Of a stretch of DNA of 64,000 nt, positions 55,690 through 64,000 are shown one piece after another; positions within the stretch are counted from its first letter, which is position 1, and each line of letters begins with the position of its first letter. The notes below the pieces were generated by a model. That model did not search any database and was not told the origin of the DNA. It saw nothing but the letters and a program-made list of their open reading frames with translations. The stretch comes from Alligator mississippiensis (taxonomy: Eukaryota > Chordata > Crocodylia > Alligatoridae): NCBI RefSeq assembly GCF_030867095.1, contig NC_081828.1, positions 573,001 to 637,000 of the forward strand, given 5' to 3'. The translations under genes were made by a program, and so were the position numbers.

Positions 55690-56819
55690 CGTACAGCGTG
55701 CCGGGCCCTCTGGCCTGCGTGTGGAGAGCGGGGAGACCCAGGGACGGAAGTGGTCCGATCGCTGCCGTACTTTTACAGGACGTACACTTGCTACGGCCAC
55801 GTGCCTCGAGCTCGGCCCGCGGGAGCTAGTCCTCGCAGCCGGCTCCGCTACGACGGTCAGGTCCAGTCGCGAGATGGACGTTCCCCCGCGACGCGCTCGA
55901 CGAACCCGCCAACTCGTTTCTCGCGGCCTGCGCGTGGCAGGCTGCCCGCCCTGCGGGATCGCCCCGGGTCACGCGTCCCTCATCCACCCCCGCGAGACGC
56001 GGGCCGCCCAGCAGATAAATGACAGGGCATTCGTCGCGTCGAGTCTGATTTACACGGTAGTCGCGTGGGCTTTTAACAGGTAACAGTCACGAGCGTTCTC
56101 CTTCCTGACGTCGCACCTGCGCTTCGCGGCGTGCAACCGGTGCAGGCGAGCACGCCCGCACGCGTGCCAGGAGCTGCCCCGGTCCGTCGGCGAACGGCGG
56201 CCGCGGTCGCTGCGCCCGGCCGGGTTCGAGCCGCTCCTCGGAGCCACGCCGCCTCCGTGACCGGTGTCCCCACAGCCAGGCCAGCACCCGGCACGCCCCG
56301 GCGCTACGTTGCAGCGCCTCCAGGACACGCGTGGGATTGACATGTTTGGTAACACGCGGACAAATCGTGCGGCTCCACGCGGCCAGGCCGACCTCGAGGG
56401 GCCGCGAGCCACGGGACAGCGCTCCCCCCGGCCGGCCGGCCCTCGCGCGTGGGGGGGGGATCTTCTCTGTGGGCCCCCGCCGCCCTGCGGACCCGGCCCG
56501 CCCCCCCCGGGGTCCCGCGGCAGCGCCCCACGCGGCTGCTTCGGCGGGGACCCGCGGGGCGGGGCAGGGCAGGGCACGACCCGAGTGGGGCCGCGGGGGA
56601 GCTCGGCACCGGCATGGCGGGCAGAGGGGCCTGGCCCTGCCCGGCCCGGGCCCGCGCGGGGGAGCGGCGCAGCCGGGAGGGGTCGGGGTGTGAGGGGCGA
56701 GGCCGGGGCCGCGGGAGCCGGTGAGGCGGGGCGGGCGGGTGCGGGTGCGCGGGCGCGCGCGGCCCCGGCAGGGGCGGTCCGGCGGGCGGGCGCGCGCAGT
56801 GCGCGGCCCCGCGGCGGCG

Positions 56820-56955
56820 GCAGGAGGAGCGGCGCGGCGCGGCTCGGCTCGGACCGGAGCGGAGCGGAGAGAAGCGAAGCAGACAGAAGCGGCTCGGCTC
56901 GGCTCGGCGCCCGGAGCCTGGAGGCAGCATGCGGCCCCCCGCCCGCCCCGCCGCG
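56820..56955 (+). CDS. Candidate first exon, plus strand (partial gene)
   Basis: A possible first exon inside the CpG island. A purine- and GC-rich leader (GGAGCGGAGCGGAGAGAAGC and similar) leads to ATG at 56,929-56,931 with A at -3. Nine codons (MRPPARPAA) run to a splice donor GTGAGT at 56,956-56,961, in phase 0 and repeated as GTGAGTGAGTGAGTG. The left edge is a guess, because no transcription start can be seen. The rest of the gene is not identified: no exon with protein similarity was found in 57-64 kb, so the first intron would extend beyond the window. The exon could equally be non-coding leader with the true start in exon 2. The gene is not recognised. Confidence 0.45.
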
Positions 56956-57142
56956 GTGAGTGAGTGAGTGCCCGCCCGCCCGGCCGGCCGGCCGGGAGCG
57001 CTCCGCCGCCGCCGCCTGTTGAGCCGGGGGAGCCCGTGGCCGGGGCGGCAGGTGCCCTCCCGTCCTCGCGGGGCCGTGCGCGGCGTGTGGCGGGCGGGCG
57101 GGCCGTGTCGGTGTCGGTGTCGGGGCGGGCGGGGGGCCTCAC

Positions 57143-57182
57143 CTGGGCGCGGCGCGGCGCGGCGCGGCGCGGGAGGCGCCAT
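57143..57182 (-). CDS. Candidate first coding exon, minus strand (alternative)
   Basis: On the minus strand an ATG at 57,182-57,180 in excellent context (GGCCATGGCG) opens 40 coding bases (MAPPAPRRAAPRP plus one base). They end in CAG followed by the donor GTGAGG (57,142-57,137). If real, it would start a gene running left into 56-29 kb, but no second exon with protein similarity was found there. The coding part is largely the GGCGC array (57,150-57,171), so it may be coincidence. It competes with, or could share the island with, the plus-strand exon. Confidence 0.25.
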
Positions 57183-58000
57183 GGCCGCGGGCCGGGGGCG
57201 CCGCTCCCCCCGGCCGGCCCGGCGCAGCCCCCGCGGGTGCGGTGCGGGGCGGTGCGGGGCGATGCGGCGGGCAGTCGGGGCGTCCCCTCCACCTGTTGGC
57301 GGCGGGGCCGAGCCCCCGGCGGAGTTTGCAGCGGGCCGCGTGTCGGTGCGGGGCTGGTGGAGCCGGGCGCGGCGGCGGCGGCGCTGGAGGAGCCGAGCCG
57401 AGCCGAGCCGCGACCCGAGTTGTGCTGAGCACTTGCTGTTTGGAAATGTCGGGAGGCGGCTCCCGGGAGCAGGACGACGAGAACGCGGCCTCTCCGTAAC
57501 CTAACCACCTTTGTTCGTTTCTCAAAGTACGCGTTAGCGAGGTGACCAACTTAATCCGGATTACCCGGCGCCTGGCCTGTGGGCGACGCGTCGCTGGGGC
57601 AGGCGGGCGAAGGCTGCCGACGCGGGTTTCTAAGTGAAGTGTGCGGCCCTCCCTACGGTCGCGTGGAAAACGCCTGGCTCACGAGAGCGGTTTGACGGTG
57701 GGAGGCCGTGTAGTTTAATCCAGGTTTTATTACTTCTGCCGTGGCGCTTGGCTGCGGGTCTGAGACCTCGCCGTGATTTATCCCCGTGCGCTCGGCAAGC
57801 TGAACTCGGTACGCCAGAAGTACGCGCTGTGTTACGCCGGCCGGACCCGTCGTGCGAGGTGTGGGAGGGAGGGAGGGAGGTGGTCGGTCGCCTCGCCTCG
57901 CCTCGCGCTGCGCTTCTGGTCGGGTGCCTTTCGCTCGCCGACTCGACTGGACTCGACCGGGCTCCGGGGAGCCGTGTTCGGGCATGCAGCCCGAGGCTGG

Positions 58001-61000
58001 AGTGTGATGCACCATGAACATACATGCAGGGGGTTAAAACCACGTATGTGTGAAGAGTCCGCGCACCACTTATGCTCGGCAGGCTTTTATAATTCAGCTG
58101 AGTTACCAATATTGCCATCTGCCCTTCCCTCTACGCGCCTGGCCGTAAATGTGTCTTGGAAAGACGTGGCTCTGAGCAAAGTAGTAGAAACCATGGCTGT
58201 GTTGTCTTATTCTCGTGCTTGCTGCGAGTGAAAATGTCAGTTGTTAGGGAATCAAAGGAGAAACCTTCCTGTGCCGGTCTCGTTGTGCGACTGGCTTGAG
58301 AGGCGTACAGGTATTTTTAATTTCTTTCTTGCTCATCACACTGCTTTTGGGAAAATGTGAGTAGCTCCTGTGCTGCTGCCAATGACGGTTATCTGAGCTG
58401 GTGATTAGAAAGGAGAAGGATCTAAGCTTGTGGGTAACGGAGAAGAAATGTTTTCCTCTTTGAGTCCACATAATGCAGGGCTGTGGGAAGAGATGCTTAA
58501 TGAGGATGATTATTGCTGTGGCTGTGGCTTTCTATAAATCCACTTGTAATGGAGGCTTTGTACAGTTGCGTCTGAATCTGTACATTTAAAAACTGCAAAT
58601 AGCGATAATGGAGTTGGCTAATAGCAGACTGTCAAGTAAGTGCAATCCTTGTGATAACGTTCAGCCATAGATCTCAATTTAAGTATTACTTCTACCACAA
58701 AACGTTTCTTATAGAAGTCACTGTATAAATAGTCTAAAAAAATGCTGCTGCCTGTTTGTTCCTTATGCTCTTGAATCCTAAGTGAGGAACTTCCTAATTA
58801 AGGGTGGGTTCCCCACTCGGATCAGGGGGCTGTAGAGCCCCTCCGACTGGTGCGTAGCTGGTTCAGAAGACCTCGGTTCTGTAGAGACGTTATTTGATGG
58901 TTAGAGACTACAGGCAGCTGATAGGAAGAAGCATAGTAACCGGCTTAAACAAAAGCATTATTGTTTATCAAATTGCCAAACCTGGCCTGGCATGCATGAG
59001 AACAAAAAAAGTTTAGACTTGTGTCTTATAATAGGATTGTAAACTTACAAACCCATGAAGCTTTCTTTTTTCGCTTTCTTTTTCTTTTGGATCAGCTAAA
59101 TGCCACCAGGCAGCAGTTTTTATCCGGCCTTGCTAGTACGTTATTAAGGACAAACCTCTGCATTACAATTTCACAGTGGTTTGGTTTTTTTTTTTTAAGT
59201 GCCTTTTAGAATCCAGGGCTAAGAGTTAAACTACTTATTTCCATTATGCAACTTAAAAAGGCTGGTTCAAAGATGGTAAGGGAAATGCTGATATGTAGCA
59301 TGTAGCAGACTAAAATTACTCATCTACTTGGCCTAAAACACGGTCATTACATCCCTCCGCATTCAGTAATTTGTGTGGTAGTTTATACATTACAATATGC
59401 TTTACACACAGCTTCAGGAGGTACCGTATAGTTAGCTCATTCTTGACGATCTGGGGACATTTCCCTGCGAGAACTTAGCTGTGATACTGTTCAGTCCATT
59501 ACTTTATGTACACCTTTAATGTGGTCTGTGGGGACTTCTTAAACACATTGCATTTTGCTCAGATTAGCCAGTTTTGCCTATGGAAGCACATTTCACATCC
59601 ACAAACTTTTGTGTTCAATTCCAGACTATACACTTACTTTCCAGTAGAAACTTGTAATTTTGTGGGAAGGTAGCTAACTAGGATTTCCTCTCTTGGAAAG
59701 AACTGCAGCATTTTTGTGAGAAAAGTGTCAGGAAGCACACACACCGCAAGGCCTAAAACTTAAGGATCAACCGTTACATCAAAATTGAGCTATACACATG
59801 CTTTAAATTGCATATTTTCTTTGTCAGTAGACGTGTTTTCTGTGGCATCGAAATGTATCTCTGTAAATCTTTTTCTTTTTTATTTGGCGTACTAACCAAG
59901 ATAATAAGCTCAGGCATCTACAGTCTTTGTGACTCGAGTCGTCACCAAAATGAATGTCTGATGCCGTGCAACAGGAGAAGGCTGTAATAACTGTGGATGA
60001 AAGGAGAGAGAACTCTTCTCCATTGGAGGAGGTTTTATTCTCCTAGTTCCCGTTGATTTATTTCTAGTGCTCATCCTGTTTTAATGGCAGTTCTGCTGAC
60101 ATATAGTGGAATTAACCCCAAAACAGTGAGAAGAGGAGGAATCGGTTATATGTGTATATTTTTTCTAAAAATAGGCTCAGAAAAAAGACCTAGCAGTGGT
60201 GCTTGGAGGGAGGGCAGCTTGGATGAGAGGTTGCCGTGCAGTGTGGAAGACTGACTTCAGGCTACGGGTGGAGAGGCAGCGAGTGTTGCATTTGTAAGGT
60301 GGTGGGTGGCCCTCCCCCATACATAGCTCTGCTGAGATCACACGTAAATGTGCAAACCTTATACGCCTGCAGTAGGTTCTAGCCAGAAACCGGATTACCG
60401 GCCCTGAGGCCAGAAGGAAAGACTGATGGCAAGCAGTAGCGTCCCTCTGAGAATCCCAGGCAGGCTGCGTGTGCCTGTGCTTCTCAGCAGCGCTTCCATT
60501 AGAGCCGTTGGGAGGTCTGGCCAAATGGGCGGACATTAGCAAGCTCCGAGCTCCCCCTTCTCTTCCACGCTGTCCTGGGACATCCCACCCTCCTTCCCAT
60601 CCTTTCTTCACTCCATTGCCATCTTCTCAGCCCCGTTCTGGGGCGTGTAGAAGGCATTGGCACCAGTCCCTGCCTCCCACTGCAGCGTGGCCAATTCCAG
60701 CAAATTCTGCTGTGTTCTCGGAGCGACTGGAGATTGTTTTCCTGTGACTTCTTGAAGCCTGGGGAGTGGAGGAGTGTTTGCCTCTGCGTAACGTTTGTGT
60801 ACAGCCCCTGGATGCACACCCGGCTTTAGAGAGAGAACGAAGGCAGTCTGCGCCCACTGACACAGCTTGCAGCCTAGGGACTTTCTCTTCGGTAGAGGAG
60901 AGAGTTGAATTGTGGAGATGTTGGGTTATGGGCTGTGAAACTGTCATCTTTGCTGTCATTATCCACTCAAAAACAATGAACAGAGGCATTGAAACCCTGG

Positions 61001-61079
61001 TTGAGGGCAGAACTGGTGAAGTAGTACAAGCAGGAACTAGTACTACCTGATTTCTCCACTTAGGAGAACTTTTACAGTC
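58001..61079. other. AT-rich stretch, probable intron or flank
   Basis: Ordinary AT-rich sequence after the CpG island, with no coding exon recognised. If the plus-strand first exon is real, this is its first intron. Confidence 0.45.
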
Positions 61080-61207
61080 TTTGCATTCCCCTGTCCCTGA
61101 AGAAGGGCATGTGTGCCCGAAAGCTTGCAAATAAAGACCTTTTTTTTGGAGATACCTAGTTGGTCTAACAAAAGATATCGCCTCTACCACGAGTTCTGAT
61201 TCCTGCT
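61080..61207 (+). repeat. Dispersed repeat tail ('GAAAGCTTGCAAATAAA' type)
   Basis: CCCTGAAGAAGGGCATGTGT, then GCCCGAAAGCTTGCAAATAA and AGACC with a T run, then TTGGTCTAACAAAAGATATC and CTCTACCACGAGTTCTGATT. This follows the widespread reptile/amphibian repeat shape 'CTGAAGAAG...CCACGAAAGCTTATGC..AATAAA..TTAGTCT..AAGGTG'. Its class is not settled here; a Penelope-like 3' end is one possibility. It contains an AATAAA word but no linked exon. Confidence 0.6.
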
Positions 61208-64000
61208 AGCAGGAGCAGCCTTCTTCTGGTATTTTTGTTCAGGGCAGCTCTTCATGCAGCAGAAGCATGGATGGAGAGAGCCTCTGGGAGGGGACAGGGT
61301 GGTCTTGTTCTGGCTCTTGGTCTCCAAAAAACAGCCATATAAACCTCTCGAGTATGATCTGTCAGAAAGATCTCTTGGCTAAAACCTCTGAGTTGCAGCT
61401 GGTAAGTCAGCAAGCCTTACTAAGGAGGAGAGGAATTCTTTTGTCTGGTGTAGGGGCCATAGTTTGGAGGAGTTGGATTAAACTGAGCAGAGGAAAAAGC
61501 GTACGGTTGGAGATGTGGCGGGCGGCATTTTTGCATCACTTGTTTATGGCTAATTTAATCAAAACACAGAAGTACTCGCTGAAAGGAAGAACCTTGTCCT
61601 CATGCAACAGTCCTCTTTCCATCCCCTGCCTTGTAAGAGGAGGGTTCAGCGCTGAGCTGCTTGGGTTTCCTTACGTGCACGTCCAAGGGATAAAATTCAG
61701 CTCCATCTCTGCTTTGTAGGACCGAGCTAGTGCAGCTGCTTGTGTCTTGTCTCACTACTCCCTCAGTAGTGCCTCAGCTGGGATCACTGAGCTCGCACCT
61801 CTGTGGCAGGAAGTTATTGATGGAGGACACTTGATTTTTGAGTGCGCTTTCCTCCCGTTTGGCCTGTGCGAGCCAACGTTACGTTTAGGAGCATTCTGTC
61901 CATTAACACAGGAGTTTGTGGGGTTAAGGTGGGAAGTGTCTTGTTATGTGAGAAAGTTTGAAGGGGCTTTTGTGTGTGGGAGGGGGTGGGGGTGAGGGGC
62001 TGACTCTGGGATTTGTCAGTTTTGTCAGATGTAGTATTTTTTTAAGTTTTGGATGAGCCTGGAGAAAGTTTGTAGATTTATTGTAATCTGACAGTAAGTA
62101 GACCTGGGAGGTATTCAGTGAAAGGATAACCTAGTGCCTGTCTCTTATGATGTATGCTTTAATACGTAGTGGGTAGAGAGCTCTGGGGCCTTTTTGTGCT
62201 GAAGACAGACAAAGAGCGGTGGTGGTTGTACGACCCGGTCGGTGTTAAACCTTTCTGGTGAAATGCGATGCAAAGATGCGTTTGTCAAGTGGTTGGGGTT
62301 TGTGTGTTTATTTTGTGTTCCTCTTGCACTCGTTAAGACCTGGGTTATTGCCATAGGGGGAACTGGATTTTGGTCTACTGAGAACATTTCTTTCCTTGGC
62401 ACAATGCCTATAACTTCAATTGTGAAATAGTTGCATTTTCTCAGTTTTTTTCCCAGTAGGTTCGATGTGGCACAAAGGGTACATTTTTCAGAATCCAAAA
62501 ACAACGTAAGTGTTCTTTATTTTAAAAAAAAGCAAAGGGAAAGTTTTTAAAATCTAAATACATTTACATTGTAGTGTTTGTAATGGATAAAGGCAGGAAC
62601 AGATATGCAGAGTGGCATTGACCAGAGGCTGGTGGGGAACAGACCTGAACTGGGGGAGGCTATTTGTGTTATCTAAGCTGAGTTTAATGCAAAAGGTAAA
62701 AAAGAATGAAAGGCAAAAAATAGATCCTTAACACTGCAAGCATGTAGAGAGGGAAATAATGTAATGCGTATAGATGGTCCCCTTGGGTGTATTGGGGCTA
62801 CTCAAGATGTCCAGATGCTTCCAGGTCAGTAAATTAAATTACATTTTTAAAAAATATATTGCCAGTATAAGGTGACCCATTGTTTAATTTCTTTTTAAGT
62901 CAAGATTGAAGCAATGCATTTTTGAACACCTGTTTAGATTCAGAAGGTGACTTCGTTAAATATTGGTGGTTGACTTGAGACATGTATCTTCCTGTAAAGC
63001 ATGTTCATTTTTCTCCCTCTGTGGAGAATTTGATTGCTGAGCTTCGGTTCCCTTGCTCTAATCTCGTTCATGGATAGCTTTCAATTACTGCAGGTTAGAT
63101 ACAAAGAATTAAACCCAAGGAAACAAGCATTTCCAGAGATTGTACGGGTATGGATTTAGATTTCCTATATCTCTTGTGTAAGGGTATGGATTTAGATTTC
63201 CTATATCTCTTGCTGTTAAGATAAAAGCTGTAAACTTTTGGAAAAAACCCGACTGTCCCTTCCCTAGGCCTGTTCAGGAGACTGAATTCTGCTTCTAAAA
63301 TGGTTGCTCTTCTGACCTGTTTTTATTCATTGGCTGTGATGCTTGCTCTATTACCTTTGAGGCAAACTCTTCCTGGTGTGAAGGCTGATAACCCAAACGC
63401 AGGGATCAGTCCAGGCTATTAATTTAAAGCAATCTAGCAGATTTAAGATACGGTGTTACAGAGTGGAGGTAGCTGCTTCCTGCTTACAGCTGAAGCCAGA
63501 GCAGGCCGTCCAGGCAGACATGCAGCTATGGCGGTGTGTCCATGGGGGCCTGTGGTGTATGGATCAGGTATCGGAGCAGGGGTGAAAAGCATCGTCTTTC
63601 TGTCCCGACCGCCGGCTGAAGCAAACTTGAACTTTCTGTTGCAGCAGGTATTTTGGACCACGCTGAAGCAAGCCTTGGTCCTGACTTCCTTCGTGTGGGC
63701 GAGAGCTGGAGTCATGCTCTGCATGGAGATGTAGACATCCTGCCCGGTTGATATCCTCGTTGTTTCTGCTTCTCTTGTCTCCGGCTCACTCATCTTTGTC
63801 GCCAAGGGCTACCGCTAGGCCACGCTTGTGGAGCGTTTTTCACCTTTGTCCAATCCATATACATGAGGGCACGACACATGCTTTGGTGATAACGTTATTA
63901 AATCGTTATCGGTACAAAGTGTTATTCTTAGTAGTTCGGTTGGGCTGTTGCTACCCTGTGCAGTTCAAGCTTTTAGTTTGTTACGTTTGGCTTCCATAGT
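61208..64000. other. AT-rich stretch, probable intron or flank
   Basis: No coding exon recognised. It contains the 36-bp tandem duplication at 63,146-63,212. Confidence 0.45.
63146..63212. repeat. 36-bp tandem duplication
   Basis: GGGTATGGATTTAGATTTCC and the following 11 bases (CTATATCTCTTG end) at 63,146-63,176 recur exactly at 63,182-63,212, separated by TGTAA. The lack of differences suggests a recent local duplication. Confidence 0.95.

Larger units (their letters stand above)
55690..58000. promoter_or_regulatory. Large CpG island / promoter region
   Basis: CG dinucleotides are abundant from about 55,690 to 58,000, in contrast to CpG-poor AT-rich DNA on both sides. GGGCGG-type SP1 words are frequent between 56,550 and 57,150, and there is no TATA box at a useful position. 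Simple GC arrays occur (GGCTC around 56,890-56,912, GGCGC at 57,150-57,171, GAGCC at 57,389-57,411). Such islands mark housekeeping or developmental promoters. Transcript direction is not certain, since plausible first exons exist on both strands. Confidence 0.85.

Noticed and set aside
56968..57504. Plus-strand frame with a good-context ATG at 57,181
   Set aside because: It would start inside the presumed first intron, encodes only Arg/Pro/Gly-rich sequence, and shares its ATG palindrome with the minus-strand candidate.
56087..57508. 473-codon minus-strand open frame across the CpG island
   Set aside because: Extreme Arg/Pro/Ala/Gly composition follows from the island. Frames of similar kind occur on both strands.
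60627..61190. 187-codon minus-strand frame
   Set aside because: It lies antisense across the dispersed repeat at 61,080-61,207 and has no domain.

Overview
This is a 64-kb stretch of vertebrate nuclear DNA, most likely from a crocodilian (alligator type). The best clue is the repeat content. CR1 LINEs dominate. The youngest copy (25,494 to about 28,700, minus strand) ends in the ATTCATAG-type tandem octamer that closes CR1 elements. Several other CR1 copies of different ages, CORE-SINE/MIR-like fragments and a small TA-flanked MITE also fit a non-avian sauropsid. There is no bacterial-style gene organisation. Almost all long open frames in the first 29 kb and in the CpG island are by-products of high GC content.

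Layout. 1-25,300 is very GC-rich, apparently gene-free DNA. It carries simple repeats (CTGGGG and CCCCAG hexamers, a 22-base C run, TG/CA-rich tracts), old CR1 pieces (4,930-5,300; 9,395-10,110; 16,135-16,245; 19,005-19,175; 21,830-22,215; 23,040-23,690), and a 148-bp segment present twice, 3.5 kb apart. It also holds short AT-rich islets (3,215-3,400; 7,205-7,450; 14,988-15,185; 17,995-18,055; 20,383-20,485) that are dense in homeodomain, POU, forkhead and T-box-like words and stand out sharply from their flanks. These are the best candidates for conserved enhancers. 25,329-28,700 is a CR1 nearly complete for ORF2, with readable endonuclease and reverse transcriptase domains broken by three frameshifts and followed by a duplicated 165-bp 3' end. 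28,700-55,650 is AT-rich, without a recognisable gene. It contains a decayed Ty3/gypsy reverse transcriptase (about 31,520-32,120), several CR1/L3-type fossils, CORE-SINE/MIR fragments and the MITE at 48,556-48,776. 55,690-58,000 is a strong CpG island. 58,000-64,000 is ordinary AT-rich DNA, probably the first intron or flank of the gene that starts in the island.

Genes. The only host-gene evidence is at the CpG island. On the plus strand an ATG at 56,929 is followed 27 bases later by a GTGAGT donor (9 codons, phase 0). On the minus strand an ATG at 57,182 is followed 40 bases later by a CAG/GTGAGG donor. Either could be a first exon, but no downstream exon could be identified, so neither can be named. 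The enhancer-like islets and the long gene-free flank would suit a developmental regulator, but this is inference. No tRNA, rRNA, CRISPR or other RNA gene was recognised. All coordinates for old repeats are approximate, because no alignment could be run.
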